A stretch of DNA of 64,000 nucleotides. It comes from Erysipelotrichaceae bacterium (GTDB taxonomy: Bacteria > Bacillota_I > Bacilli_A > Erysipelotrichales > Erysipelotrichaceae). The stretch's first letter is position 1, and each line of letters opens with the position of its first letter. Positions 38,181 through 48,541 of the stretch are shown one piece after another. The DNA is taken from NCBI GenBank assembly GCA_012513225.1, contig JAAZCQ010000003.1:1-64000 (forward strand), given 5' to 3'. The translations under genes and the position numbers were made by a program. The notes under the pieces are model-generated. The model was not told where the DNA came from. It made no database searches and saw nothing but the letters and a program-made list of their open reading frames with translations.

Positions 38181-39696
38181 ATTTTCTCTCCAAATAATTT
38201 TGAATTGGTTTAAAAATCAATTCTTTTTCATAATCATTAAACCCATATTTATATATTAGGATAATAAAAGAAATTAAATATATTATACCAACGGTAATAA
38301 AACTAATAAAATTTGTAACACCAATGAACAATTTTCCTAAATATCCGATGCAAAAAGCAAAAAGTATCGATGGTAACAGTTTACTAATTTCTTTCCAAAA
38401 ATATTCCATATCTAAACAAACTACTTTTTTATAATAGATATTCATTATAATTATATTCCCAACTATCAAAGCAATTGCAGTTCCTAATGCAGCACCAATC
38501 TCGCCAAATTTTATTGTTAAAGGAATACTAATTAAAATATTACTAACTGCAATAAACAAGTAAACAAATGATCTAAATTTGTGTAAATTTTTAGCTCTCT
38601 GTATTTCTATCCCTAAGTTTTGAATTAAAGGAATGGTAACGGGAGTAATCAATAATAATGCTACATAATATGCTGTATGATATTCTGTGCCCGCCCATAC
38701 AGATATAAAATAATTACCAACTATGATAAACCCAGATAAAATACATGATAAAATAATAAATTGTATTCTTCCAACTTTTGTAAATATATCAGTTAAAGTA
38801 GAATTATCATCATAGTCATTAGCTATAATTTTATTTACTCTAGGTATAAAAACGGATGAAACTGCAGTAGATAAATTCATATATAATGTATTTATTTGTC
38901 CACCTATTGAATATATTGCCACAGACACTGTACCTCCAAAAACTCCTAATATATATTTATCTACACTCCAATTTATTTGGTCAACAATAATATTAATAAA
39001 AATATAAAAAGAAAATGTTCCAATTTCTTTAAATAGACTAAAATCAAAATCTTTAAATATAAAACTCATATGTAATTTATTTTTGCAATAAAAAACATTA
39101 ATAATCAACTTTGAAAATGTTAAGACAGTTGTTACTATAATTAAGCTAACTGACTTATATCCCATCACTAATAATGGTAGTGCTAAAAATGGATTACAAA
39201 CTGTTTCTAATAATTGAATAATTCTTTGAAAAAAATATTTTTCATTAGCAGTTACATACGAATCAAATACACTTGATAGAAAAGTTAAAGCAAGATTTAT
39301 TACCATAAGCAACATTAATAATTTCGCAGTAGATATTTCATATTCAGTTAAAGATTTACCAAAAATTACTTCAATATTATAGATCAACAAACTTCCACAC
39401 GCAATTGTTATTATCGATATCAAACAAAAAACAATCAAAAATAAACCGTTGAGCTTAGCTAATCCTATACCATCATTTAATCTATTATATCTCGAATAAA
39501 ACCTAACATAAGCACTTCCAAATCCAAAACTTAACAATCCTAAATAGCTAACTACAGAATATACTAATTGATATAAACCATATTCACTTTGTCCCAAAAG
39601 TCGTAACATTATTGGAGTATATAGAATCGCTATAGCATTTTTAGCAAACATAGTTAAATACGAAAGAATAATACCTAGCTTTAATTGGCTTTTCAT
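38173..39696 (-). CDS. Wzx-like polysaccharide flippase
   Basis: Membrane protein of 507 residues with about 14 TM helices, of the polysaccharide transport (PST/RfbX) group that flips lipid-linked repeat units across the membrane. The N-terminal pattern AKNAIAILYTPIMLRLLGQS is usual for Wzx. It sits between the FrhB-like gene and the pyruvyl transferase gene, 5 bases from the latter, in a Wzy-dependent type locus. Confidence 0.88.
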   Translation of the reverse strand: MKSQLKLGIILSYLTMFAKNAIAILYTPIMLRLLGQSEYGLYQLVYSVVSYLGLLSFGFGSAYVRFYSRYNRLNDGIGLAKLNGLFLIVFCLISIITIACGSLLIYNIEVIFGKSLTEYEISTAKLLMLLMVINLALTFLSSVFDSYVTANEKYFFQRIIQLLETVCNPFLALPLLVMGYKSVSLIIVTTVLTFSKLIINVFYCKNKLHMSFIFKDFDFSLFKEIGTFSFYIFINIIVDQINWSVDKYILGVFGGTVSVAIYSIGGQINTLYMNLSTAVSSVFIPRVNKIIANDYDDNSTLTDIFTKVGRIQFIILSCILSGFIIVGNYFISVWAGTEYHTAYYVALLLITPVTIPLIQNLGIEIQRAKNLHKFRSFVYLFIAVSNILISIPLTIKFGEIGAALGTAIALIVGNIIIMNIYYKKVVCLDMEYFWKEISKLLPSILFAFCIGYLGKLFIGVTNFISFITVGIIYLISFIILIYKYGFNDYEKELIFKPIQNYLERKYD

Positions 39697-39701
39697 AATA
39701 T

Positions 39702-40748
39702 CTACTTATTTTCCTTTTTTAATGACTTTTTTAAGAAATCTATTGATTTTTGACGTTCTATATTAATCTTTTCATATACATCATTTCCAAATAGTTTAAA
39801 ATTATCATCACTAATTTCTTTATCAAACTTTATATTGGAAAGTCCAAAATTTGTTATAAGGGTATTAATTCTTGAATTCATAGAAAAAATATTTTGGTTT
39901 CTCTCAAAAACAACCAAAGGTTTGTTAAATATCAAGGCAAAAACACATGAATGAAATGAATCGGTACAAATTAATTCCGCATTTTTTTCAAGATATAAAA
40001 ATTCACTTGGACCACATTGAAAAAAAGGACTATTTTTATTTAATATATCAATCACTTTCAAATCTTTAGCAGCTGATATTGTTTTTATTTTACTCATATA
40101 CTTATCATTATCACCTAAAAAATAACTCAAAATATACTTTTTTGGCATTTTTACTTTTGGTCGTTTAATAACACTATCCCATTTATGTGCATCTAACAAC
40201 ATTGTAGGATCTAATACAACTTCAACATCTTCTCTTCCAGATAACTTTTTTACAATCTCTTTTCCTTTATTTTCTCTTACAGAAATGTTCTTAAATTTTT
40301 TTAGTTCATTTGATACATTTATATTTTCCTCAATACTTGAAATACCAAAGCTTGCTGCATAAGATATTCTTTTAGATGGACGAACAAAAGATAAAAGATC
40401 AACTTCTCTTAATCTACCAAATATAGGATTCCAAACTTGATCTGACCCAACAATATAAAAATCGTATTTCTTATCTGATGCATATGGAGTTAACTTTTTC
40501 TCATTGAATTTTATATTTTCGTTAAACGATTTAAAATTATTTGCTCTATTAACATTATCAGAATATCCATCTTTCTTTTTAAAGTTTTTAATTTGTCTTA
40601 ATATAAATTTAACTTTTGTATTTGAATATGGATAATTAATCAAAGTTTCTGAATTATACCCTAATTCAGCTAATACTTCTTGCAACGCATAGTTTTGCAA
40701 TCTGTTCCCATAATTATCATAATCATTTATTGTAACTATTCCTATCAT
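39702..40748 (-). CDS. Polysaccharide pyruvyl transferase family protein
   Basis: Predicted to add a pyruvate ketal from phosphoenolpyruvate to a sugar of the repeat unit. It opens TINDYDNYGNRLQNYALQEV, has the VGSDQVWNP motif (about 95-103), DPTMLLD, and the GxxH-like ICTDSFHSCVFALIFNKPLV segment near the C-terminus, all typical of the family (CsaB/WcaK type). The 348 residues are normal. A GGAGG site precedes the start. Confidence 0.9.
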   Translation of the reverse strand: MIGIVTINDYDNYGNRLQNYALQEVLAELGYNSETLINYPYSNTKVKFILRQIKNFKKKDGYSDNVNRANNFKSFNENIKFNEKKLTPYASDKKYDFYIVGSDQVWNPIFGRLREVDLLSFVRPSKRISYAASFGISSIEENINVSNELKKFKNISVRENKGKEIVKKLSGREDVEVVLDPTMLLDAHKWDSVIKRPKVKMPKKYILSYFLGDNDKYMSKIKTISAAKDLKVIDILNKNSPFFQCGPSEFLYLEKNAELICTDSFHSCVFALIFNKPLVVFERNQNIFSMNSRINTLITNFGLSNIKFDKEISDDNFKLFGNDVYEKINIERQKSIDFLKKSLKKENK

Positions 40749-40775
40749 AAAAACCCTCCTTATATTTTATATTAT

Positions 40776-41951
40776 TTAAAATTTTATATGTATTTTTCTT
40801 TTTTTTGGCTTAACTTTGTTTAAAAATTTTTCAGATTCTACTTGCTTATATGTGATACATCCAATTACTAAAAATGTTAAAATCCAATTAAATGAATTAC
40901 TCAATGAATGCGAAGTTAACAAATTAAAAAATTGAAAACCCATTAATGTATTAGTATAGATTATTTGCCCTGAACAATTCCAATAATTAAATACGAATAT
41001 AATTAACCCTAGAAAACCAGTTTCAATTAAAATTTTAATTAAATCCATTTCTAAACTTTTGCCAAGAAATTTTGTTGTACTACCTAAACCTAAATTAGTA
41101 AAATTTCCGTTCAATATCCAAGATAAAAATTCACTACGTCCCATAGTAAATTTTCTTTGTGTTTCATTAAATATTTTATAAAAAAGTGTTGATGAAGATG
41201 GCATTAGTAATAAATAATACACTACTGTTAAAATAATAAACATAATTTTTAAAAACATTTTTTGATTCTTAGTGACCATTCTATCCATATTTACAACCAT
41301 CGGCAAAAAGAATAATAAAAGAGCAAATAATACGGAAAATCTTTTAAATGTAAATAAAGGAAATATAAAACTTAAATACTTCAATACTTTATTTTTTCTA
41401 AAATACATAAAAAAAGTAAAAAATGCAACTGATGCTCCGGCTGCAGCACTCGATTCAAATGGTGAATAAGAATTTGAAAAATCAACACTTAATATATTAG
41501 AATACGAAAAGGTACTAAACCCTATTTCTAAAATATATCCAAGCATTGAGAATGCAAATGCAAGTACCATTGATTTATATATATCTTCAAAATCAAATGT
41601 ATTTAAAATAAGAAAAACATATGTAATAGGTAAAAATAATTTAAATAATTCTTCTAACAATTTATTATTAGATCCTCTATTGATAAACATCATTAATAAT
41701 GAAATAACAAAAAATAACACAATTATAATATAAACACTTTTTATTTCTTTCAAATATATTAATTTTTTCTTTTTTATTAATTGTAATGCACAAAACAACA
41801 TTCCAAATATTAGAAAAAAATATTTTAAATTAATTAATGGACTTGATATATCTCTTGTAACATATATAGCATCTGTTAATGACCTAGACGCAAAAATTAA
41901 AGTAAATATCAAAGTATTTATCACACTAATAATTTTTCTATTTGTTGCCAT
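40776..41951 (-). CDS. Wzy-like O-antigen/EPS polymerase
   Basis: Integral membrane protein of 391 residues with about ten TM helices and a large outer loop (roughly 230-290, with RSEFLSWILNGNFTNLGLG). There is almost no fixed motif in this class, and the call rests on topology and on the position between glycosyltransferase and flippase genes. The RSEF/GLG pattern in the loop fits Wzy ligase-polymerase proteins. Confidence 0.75.
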   Translation of the reverse strand: MATNRKIISVINTLIFTLIFASRSLTDAIYVTRDISSPLINLKYFFLIFGMLFCALQLIKKKKLIYLKEIKSVYIIIVLFFVISLLMMFINRGSNNKLLEELFKLFLPITYVFLILNTFDFEDIYKSMVLAFAFSMLGYILEIGFSTFSYSNILSVDFSNSYSPFESSAAAGASVAFFTFFMYFRKNKVLKYLSFIFPLFTFKRFSVLFALLLFFLPMVVNMDRMVTKNQKMFLKIMFIILTVVYYLLLMPSSSTLFYKIFNETQRKFTMGRSEFLSWILNGNFTNLGLGSTTKFLGKSLEMDLIKILIETGFLGLIIFVFNYWNCSGQIIYTNTLMGFQFFNLLTSHSLSNSFNWILTFLVIGCITYKQVESEKFLNKVKPKKRKIHIKF

Positions 41952-41969
41952 TTATTACCTCATTCTCTA

Positions 41970-43004
41970 TTATATTTTTTTAAATTTGTATTTTATATTA
42001 AATAAAATCGTAATGATAATGGCCATTTTTAGCCTAACTAAATAATAAATTAAGCATCTTCCCATATCTAGCTCTTTTGTAATTGAATTTGAAATATCTA
42101 CATCAGTGTTACATTGATGAATTTTAGATTTTATTTCTCTATACTTGTTAAAAAAACTTACATCATTTTTCATAATATTTGAAAAAGTCAAAGTATACAT
42201 AGTAAACTTATTAATGCCGTATCTAATTTTTAAATCATCATTTTCATTAATTCCATATTCTATAAATCTTTTCTTTAAAAGTTTATGAACTTGATAATTT
42301 ATATCATCAAAATTTTTTTTATAATTACCAGTTACAGAATTCTCATTTCTTACATAATTATAAAAGGCTTTATTGATTACCAAAATTTTATTAGATTCTC
42401 GTAAAGCGTCTATGAAAAATAATAAATCTTCTACAATTGGAATATTCTTTTCAAAGAATATATTTGTGATAACTTCCCTTTTAAATATTGCTCTCCATAC
42501 TGCTCCCATAATAGAATTTTTTTCTGATTTAAGTTTTCCAATCATGTGTAGCATAAATTTAGATATTATTGACTCATCATCAAACTCTTTTAAAGTATCA
42601 CTCCATGGAAAACCCACTTTTTTCTTTTTGCTTTTATAAATTTCATAATATGAATATATATATATATCAGCATTATATTTTTTCATTATTTTTTTGAAAT
42701 TTAACAAGTATCCTGAGTCTAAATAATCATCAGCATCTACAAAAGTGATAAATTTTCCTTTTGCGCTCATGATTCCAACATTTCTAGCTACAGAAACACC
42801 TTCATTAATTTTATTAATAACTCTAATTCTTTGATCCATTCTACTTAATATTTCGAGTTTTTCTAGAGTGTGATCATTGCTACCATCGTTTACTACAATT
42901 ATTTCCATATCATCAAATTCTTGTAATATTAATGAATTTATGCATCTTTCGATATAATTTTCACAATTATATACTGGTATAATTATACTTATCATGCAAC
43001 TCAT
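41970..43004 (-). CDS. Family 2 glycosyltransferase
   Basis: Cytoplasmic GT-A fold enzyme that adds one sugar to the lipid-linked repeat. It has IIIPVYNCENYIERCINSLI (7-26), VVNDGSNDHT (36-45) and the metal-binding DADDYL (about 94-99), then the ED acid region VEDLLFF. The C-terminal part ends in a basic amphipathic or TM segment. The 344 residues are usual for EpsJ-like enzymes. The sugar cannot be predicted. Confidence 0.92.
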   Translation of the reverse strand: MSCMISIIIPVYNCENYIERCINSLILQEFDDMEIIVVNDGSNDHTLEKLEILSRMDQRIRVINKINEGVSVARNVGIMSAKGKFITFVDADDYLDSGYLLNFKKIMKKYNADIYIYSYYEIYKSKKKKVGFPWSDTLKEFDDESIISKFMLHMIGKLKSEKNSIMGAVWRAIFKREVITNIFFEKNIPIVEDLLFFIDALRESNKILVINKAFYNYVRNENSVTGNYKKNFDDINYQVHKLLKKRFIEYGINENDDLKIRYGINKFTMYTLTFSNIMKNDVSFFNKYREIKSKIHQCNTDVDISNSITKELDMGRCLIYYLVRLKMAIIITILFNIKYKFKKI

Positions 43005-43177
43005 AAAATCTACCTCCCCTCAAATTTACAATTGTTTTTCTATCCAATCATACACAATATAGCCATTATGAGCTTTAATTTTAATATATAGTTTACAAAA
43101 AAAGTATACAATTCGCTTTCCTATGATTTCTTCGAACAATTTCAACGGTTGATTCTAATTCATCTTTTATTCTTTTG

Positions 43178-43621
43178 CTAATTCTTTTTATATTCATATA
43201 TCCCTTTTTTATCACCATTACTTTGCACAATTGATTTTATTTTTATTCTAAATTTTCTTGGAATTGCATTAAATATCCAACGAATAAATAAATGTTTTCT
43301 ATATTTGCTAAAAAACCATTTATTTAAATAATAATCTTTATTATTATATAGATTTAAAATTGTATTTCTTTTATTAGTTAACTTAGAAGGTCTTTTTAAC
43401 TGTTCATTTTTCTTAGATACTTTCTCAAAAGAAGATGAAATGACTTTTAAATTATTTAATTGTTTGTAGAAATTTCGCCCTTTAATTGTATTTATTAAGA
43501 TACACGAAACTCCCTTTTCTTCATCTAATTCGCTAGTATGTATAATCTCAGGATGCTCTTCTTAAATTCCCCAATAATCTCCAATAGTTAGATCAGAAAC
43601 CCTTAAATTACCTGTAAAACC
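43178..43621 (-). pseudogene. Decayed second FrhB-type iron-sulfur protein gene
   Basis: The minus-strand frame from 43621 reads GFTGNLRVSDLTIGDYWGI, stop, EEHPEIIHTSELDEEKGVSC and ILINTIKGRNFYKQL, ending at a TAG (43178-43180). SDLTIGD-W-GI and D-DKG-S-ILINT also occur in the intact FrhB-like protein at 37014-38180, so this is the C-terminal third of a paralogue. The cluster-binding N-terminus is gone. Bases 43021-43177 may hold another short broken frame (MNIKRISKRIKDELE), and 43622-43707 nothing I can name. Confidence 0.75.
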
Positions 43622-43707
43622 TGTATACTATTATAATAAAAATATTTGGGCACCTCCGCAAGATAGATATAGTACTGCAAATCACACATTTCACTCATAC
43701 TACTCAC

Positions 43708-44745
43708 CTAAATTAACGTTTTATTAAACTCTTCAAGAATAGAATCTGTAGAATATCTCTTTGCTTCATTTTTACACTCGTATTGTATCTCTTCATACAA
43801 TTTATTATTTACATAAAGTTCATATAAATATTTGGCAGCTACTCTTATATCTCTATACGGATATATAAGTCCATTCTCACCATGTCTTATTATTTCTTTA
43901 TTATATTTCCAATCATTTACTATCATAGGTGTTTGGCTGACAAAAGCGTCTAAAATTGTTCCCGCAAATCCTTCTCCTTCATAATATGTCGGGAAAAGCA
44001 AGGCAAAATAATTGCTTAATGTTGCTGGCCCATCATCAGCATTTTTCACCCCACAATAATTAATTATATTAGTATTTTGTGAAACCGACTTTTCAAATTC
44101 GGTTTTAAATTCAGGATCTATTTTTCCGTATATATCTAAATAAAATAGATTTTTTTTAGACTGACGATTAGCCTCTTTTACTATTTCTATTGCATCCAAA
44201 ATACCTTTTTCTTTAACTACTCTCGAATAGGTACATACAGGTAACGGTTCAATCCATTGTTGTGTTCTTTTAATCGGCATTATCGGCAAAATTCTAAAAT
44301 TGGGCATATGATATATTTGGCTAATACCAATATTTTGTAACTTAGAAACCATTTCTTTTGTTTCTACATGAACTGCATCAAATGAATAAATGTATTTCTT
44401 CATTCGAGGTTTTTCAGATAACATCTCTGGTAACCAACCGCCTATTACAACATAATGAACTTTTCTCTGAAATACTTTATTGAAATAGTATATAAGTGGA
44501 GCAAATACTTTTATGCCATGCTGTGCAGGCATTATAATCACATTATTACATCTAAAAAAAGCGTTTAATAGATTTACAAACAATTTCAATGGAGTTTTAT
44601 TCCATTTATAAGTGTTCACAACATCTATGTCATTTTTGCCATATTTTTTCTTCAACCAATTAATAACCTCATAGCATTTCACAGCTTGCCCTGTTGTAAA
44701 ATCAGACCCTACTCCATATATACCAACCACTGCTGCTTTTTTCAT
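43708..44745 (-). CDS. Family 4 glycosyltransferase
   Basis: GT-B fold enzyme with VVGIYGVGSDFTTGQAVKCY at the N-terminus, VVKEKGILDAIEI in the nucleotide-binding domain, and the ExxxE-type FPTYYEGEGFAGTILDAFVS segment (about 258-277 from the ATG). The start is taken at the ATG of MKKAAVVG (44745), 7 bases behind GGAGGG, and not at the in-frame ATG at 44766. It follows a stretch of about 640 bases that contains only broken genes. Confidence 0.88.
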   Translation of the reverse strand: MKKAAVVGIYGVGSDFTTGQAVKCYEVINWLKKKYGKNDIDVVNTYKWNKTPLKLFVNLLNAFFRCNNVIIMPAQHGIKVFAPLIYYFNKVFQRKVHYVVIGGWLPEMLSEKPRMKKYIYSFDAVHVETKEMVSKLQNIGISQIYHMPNFRILPIMPIKRTQQWIEPLPVCTYSRVVKEKGILDAIEIVKEANRQSKKNLFYLDIYGKIDPEFKTEFEKSVSQNTNIINYCGVKNADDGPATLSNYFALLFPTYYEGEGFAGTILDAFVSQTPMIVNDWKYNKEIIRHGENGLIYPYRDIRVAAKYLYELYVNNKLYEEIQYECKNEAKRYSTDSILEEFNKTLI

Positions 44746-44771
44746 ATAAATTCCCTCCAATAACATAAATG

Positions 44772-45920
44772 TTAGCTTGAAGCTTCAATATCCTCATACT
44801 CAATTATATTGCCGGCATAAACTTCAAGAATCTGTGTTACCACTTTATCCCAGTTATATTTATCAAGTATATATGGTGCTGCTTGCTTTTTAAATAAACT
44901 CACCATCTCATTATTATCCAATATTTCTTGCATCTTTTCTTTCAATTGCATGATATTTCCTTTTTCAAAAATAATCGCTTTATCTTTTACAACCTCAGTA
45001 TTTTCCGGGATATCACTTACTAGGCAACAATTACCATAACTCATTGCTTCCAATAGTGCATTTGCCATCCCCTCTAAGTTACTTGGAAGTATAAAAGCAT
45101 ATGCGTTACTATACAATTCAGCTATCATATCTCCTGTTACAAAACCAACAAACTTGATTCTGTCATCGTTTTCTGCCTGTTCAACAAGATGTTTATAATA
45201 ATCGCTATTTGCTTCAGAACCTCCGGCAATTATTAATTGTTTATTGGTTTTGCACTGAAGAAAAGCTTCTATCAAATAATGTAGACCTTTTTCTGGAACT
45301 ACCCTTCCTAAAGAAAGCAAATAATTATCTTTCTCCAAGCCAAAACGCTTTTTAATTTTAACTGGCGGAAGTAAGGTGGGTGCATCTACTCCATTTGCAA
45401 ATAACACTGATTCAACACCATATGTATCCTTTATATACCTCTTCATGTTTTTGCTCAAAACAAGACAAACATCTGCTTTAGTTGCAGCCATTTTTTCCCC
45501 AAATCTAAGATAACGACTGGCAAATCCTCCCCATTTATCACGTTGGGAATCAATTCCATGTAAAGATGCTACACAGCGAATTCCGAATAGCTTCGCCAGT
45601 GGAATCATTGCACAAGATCCTGAAGCACGATATGAAATAACATCATATCGAGAAAAAATTGCATGAAAAGTCGCTAAAAACGAATAAATAGGAACGCAAG
45701 CACTTCCTTTTACTGTTGGGACGGTTACTATTTTGATACCTTTATAATTTTTAAATTTTCTATCATCATATTCTTTCCCAAAAACATTATGTCCACCACG
45801 ATTATATGCGGTCACTTTGTGCCCTCTGGAAATCATGCGAATTGCATGCTGCTCCACACCCTTTTCAATTCCTCCCTCGTTGGAAGGAATTCTTTTGTGT
45901 CCAATTATTCCAATTTTCAT
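44772..45920 (-). CDS. Family 4 glycosyltransferase, DUF1972-type N-terminus
   Basis: The N-terminal GHKRIPSNEGGIEKGVEQHA segment is the acceptor-side domain found in rhamnosyl- and galactosyl-transferases of capsule loci. It is followed by a GT4 domain with LGRVVPEKGLHYLIEAF, the GGSEA turn, and LPSNLEGMANALLEAMSYG (about 287-305). The 382 residues are usual. As the first transferase after the sugar-nucleotide genes it may add the second residue of the repeat unit. Seventeen bases separate it from ugd. Confidence 0.88.
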   Translation of the reverse strand: MKIGIIGHKRIPSNEGGIEKGVEQHAIRMISRGHKVTAYNRGGHNVFGKEYDDRKFKNYKGIKIVTVPTVKGSACVPIYSFLATFHAIFSRYDVISYRASGSCAMIPLAKLFGIRCVASLHGIDSQRDKWGGFASRYLRFGEKMAATKADVCLVLSKNMKRYIKDTYGVESVLFANGVDAPTLLPPVKIKKRFGLEKDNYLLSLGRVVPEKGLHYLIEAFLQCKTNKQLIIAGGSEANSDYYKHLVEQAENDDRIKFVGFVTGDMIAELYSNAYAFILPSNLEGMANALLEAMSYGNCCLVSDIPENTEVVKDKAIIFEKGNIMQLKEKMQEILDNNEMVSLFKKQAAPYILDKYNWDKVVTQILEVYAGNIIEYEDIEASS

Positions 45921-45937
45921 ACTATTCCCCCTCTAAA

Positions 45938-47170
45938 TTAATCTCTTTTAAAAATATCTCTAGTATATAACTTATCTATAACATCACTTAAACATTCATC
46001 ATATCTATTTGCGATAATTGCATCACTTTGTTTTTTAAATGATTCTAAATCATTTATAATCTTACTTTTAAAAAATGTTTCTCCATCTTTTAATGTTGGT
46101 TCATAAATAATTACTTTTGCACCTTTTGCTTTTATTCTTTTCATAATACCTTGAATAGATGATTGTCTAAAGTTATCAGAATTTGATTTCATTGTTAGTC
46201 TATATACACCAACAATAATTTCTTTTTCTTTTGACAAGTTCCATGCTTCATTTGCTTCATATGCTCCTGCAAGTTCTAATACTCTATCTGCAATATAATC
46301 TTTTCTTGTTCTATTTGATTCAACAATTGCTTCTATTAAATTTTCTGGTACATCTTCATAGTTAGCTAATAGTTGTTTTGTATCTTTTGGTAAACAATAA
46401 CCACCATATCCAAAACTCGGATTATTATAATGAGTGCCAATACGAGGATCTAAACAAACACCATCAATAATTTGTTTAGTATCTAATCCTTTTATCTCAG
46501 CATAAGTATCTAATTCATTAAAGTAAGATACTCTTAGTGCTAAATATGTATTCGCAAATAGTTTAACAGCCTCTGCTTCTGTAAAGCCCATAAATAATGT
46601 ATCAATATCTTCTTTAATAGCTCCTTCTTGAAGTAGCTTAGCAAATATTTGGGCTTTTTTAAGAAGTCTTTTATCATCTATATCAGTTCCTACAATTATT
46701 CTTGAAGGATATAAATTATCATATAAAGCTTTTGATTCTCTTAAAAATTCTGGTGAAAATAAAATGTTTTTACTTCCAGTTTTTTCTCTAATACTTTGTG
46801 TATAACCAACTGGTACTGTTGATTTAATTACCATAATAGCTTCTGGGTTAATTTCCATAACTAATTTAATTACTTCTTCAACAGCACTTGTATCAAAGAA
46901 GTTTTTCTTTGAATCATAATTTGTTGGTGTTGCTATTACAACAAAATCAGCATCAGAGTATGCTTTTTTTGCATCTAATGTAGCTGTTAAATCTAATTCT
47001 TTCTCTGCTAGATATTTTTCAATATAATCATCTTTAATTGGTGATTTTTTATTGTTAATAAGATTTACCTTTTCTTCTATAATATCAACCGCAACAACTT
47101 TATGATGTTGAGCTAATAATGTAGCTATACTTAATCCTACATATCCAACTCCTGCAACTACAATTTTCAT
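45938..47170 (-). CDS. ugd: UDP-glucose 6-dehydrogenase
   Basis: Four-electron oxidation of UDP-glucose to UDP-glucuronate. It has Rossmann GVGYVGLS (7-14), ATPTNYD, the STVPVGYT and [10 protein letters not shown] segments, and the catalytic Cys in [15 protein letters not shown]. At 410 residues it has the short bacterial form. Its ATG shares one base with the stop of the epimerase gene (TAATG), so the two steps are coupled. UDP-ManNAc dehydrogenase is the main alternative, but the pairing with a UDP-GlcA epimerase favours Ugd. Confidence 0.88.
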   Translation of the reverse strand: MKIVVAGVGYVGLSIATLLAQHHKVVAVDIIEEKVNLINNKKSPIKDDYIEKYLAEKELDLTATLDAKKAYSDADFVVIATPTNYDSKKNFFDTSAVEEVIKLVMEINPEAIMVIKSTVPVGYTQSIREKTGSKNILFSPEFLRESKALYDNLYPSRIIVGTDIDDKRLLKKAQIFAKLLQEGAIKEDIDTLFMGFTEAEAVKLFANTYLALRVSYFNELDTYAEIKGLDTKQIIDGVCLDPRIGTHYNNPSFGYGGYCLPKDTKQLLANYEDVPENLIEAIVESNRTRKDYIADRVLELAGAYEANEAWNLSKEKEIIVGVYRLTMKSNSDNFRQSSIQGIMKRIKAKGAKVIIYEPTLKDGETFFKSKIINDLESFKKQSDAIIANRYDECLSDVIDKLYTRDIFKRD

Positions 47171-48252
47171 TATTCAACATCCCTTCCTTTTAAATAATAT
47201 TCTTTATACCATCTTGCAAATTTTCTTAATCCTTCTTTTAAACTTGTACTTGGTTTAAAACCAAAATCTTGTTCTAATGTACTTGTATCTGCATAGGTGA
47301 TAGCTACATCTCCTGGCTGCATAGCAACTAATTTTTTATGTGATTCAAAATCATAATCTTTTGGAAGTATACCTGCAAGAATTAGTTCTTCTTGCAATAT
47401 AGTTACAAAATCAAGTAGATTTTCTGGTTGATTATTTCCAATGTTATAAATCTTGTATGGAGGTAGTGGAAGGCCATCTTCTCCATTATACTTATCTGGT
47501 GATTTACTCATAACACGAATAACGCCTTCCACAATATCATCTATATAAGTAAAGTCACGCTTACAATTACCGTAATTAAAAATCTGAATAGTCTTTCCTT
47601 CAAGAAGTTTATTTGTAAAATCAAAGTAAGCCATATCTGGTCTTCCTGCAGGACCATAAACAGTAAAAAAACGTAATCCAGTAGAAGGAATGTTATACAG
47701 CTTAGAATAAGCATGAGCTAATAGTTCATTGCTTTTTTTAGTTGCTGCATAAAGGCTTATAGGATTATCTACTTTATCATCAGTGCTGTATGGTACTTTC
47801 TTATTAGAACCATATACAGAAGAACTAGAAGCATAAATAAGGTGTTCTACACCCTTTGCACCATTATCATAAGAGTGTCTACAAGCTTCTAAAATGTTAT
47901 AAAATCCAATTAAATTAGATTCTATATAAGCATCTGGATTTGTAATAGAATAGCGTACACCTGCTTGTGCTGCAAGATTAACAACTACATCTGGATGATA
48001 CTTTTCAAATAGATTTTCAATTAGAGCTTTATCTGCAATAGAGCCTCTTATAAAAATAAAGTTTTGTTGTTTATATAATTTCTTTAGTCTTGATTCTTTT
48101 AATTCAACATCATAATAATCATTCATATTATCTATGCCAACAACTTTTATATTTTTCACATCTAAAAATAAACGTTTTGCTAAATTAGACCCAATAAAAC
48201 CAGCTACACCCGTAAGCAAAACTGTTTTATTTTTTAAATTAATATTACTCAT
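47170..48252 (-). CDS. UDP-glucuronate 4-epimerase (CapI-like)
   Basis: Extended SDR that turns UDP-GlcA into UDP-GalA. It has [14 protein letters not shown] (14-28), [17 protein letters not shown] (about 138-154), the catalytic Y-x3-K in [10 protein letters not shown], and [15 protein letters not shown], which is characteristic of the CapI/LspL group and not of GalE. The 360 residues fit. It is the first gene of the EPS operon and shares one base with ugd. UDP-glucose 4-epimerase activity cannot be fully excluded. Confidence 0.85.
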   Translation of the reverse strand: MSNINLKNKTVLLTGVAGFIGSNLAKRLFLDVKNIKVVGIDNMNDYYDVELKESRLKKLYKQQNFIFIRGSIADKALIENLFEKYHPDVVVNLAAQAGVRYSITNPDAYIESNLIGFYNILEACRHSYDNGAKGVEHLIYASSSSVYGSNKKVPYSTDDKVDNPISLYAATKKSNELLAHAYSKLYNIPSTGLRFFTVYGPAGRPDMAYFDFTNKLLEGKTIQIFNYGNCKRDFTYIDDIVEGVIRVMSKSPDKYNGEDGLPLPPYKIYNIGNNQPENLLDFVTILQEELILAGILPKDYDFESHKKLVAMQPGDVAITYADTSTLEQDFGFKPSTSLKEGLRKFARWYKEYYLKGRDVE

Positions 48253-48286
48253 AATTTAATACCTCTTTTATATCTATAAACTTATT

Positions 48287-48330
48287 TATAATAAACATGT
48301 TTATTATATAATAAATCATTACTTAATCAA
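48287..48330 (-). promoter_or_regulatory. EPS operon promoter with a 22-bp perfect palindrome
   Basis: Minus strand: TTGATT (48325-48330), spacer of 16, then TATAAT (48303-48308). A perfect 22-base palindrome with the core AATAAACATGTTTATT (48287-48308) starts at the -10 box and covers the expected start of transcription, an ideal repressor site. The remaining 48309-48541 is AT-rich and holds the divergent murJ promoter region, in which no clear hexamers were chosen. Confidence 0.7.
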
Positions 48331-48541
48331 AAAGTTTGTTTAGTTAATTATATTTACTATTTATAAAATCACTTCTTGTAAAATCACAAAAGTTTAAACT
48401 AACAAAACTATACACAATTAGATACAATAAAGATATTATATAACTAATACTATTATTCATTTTAAGCAAAGTGCACTATATATCTATGGTGTTTAAAGTA
48501 AAATATGTTAAGTTTAATAGATACTTAGTGGAGGAAGCTAA

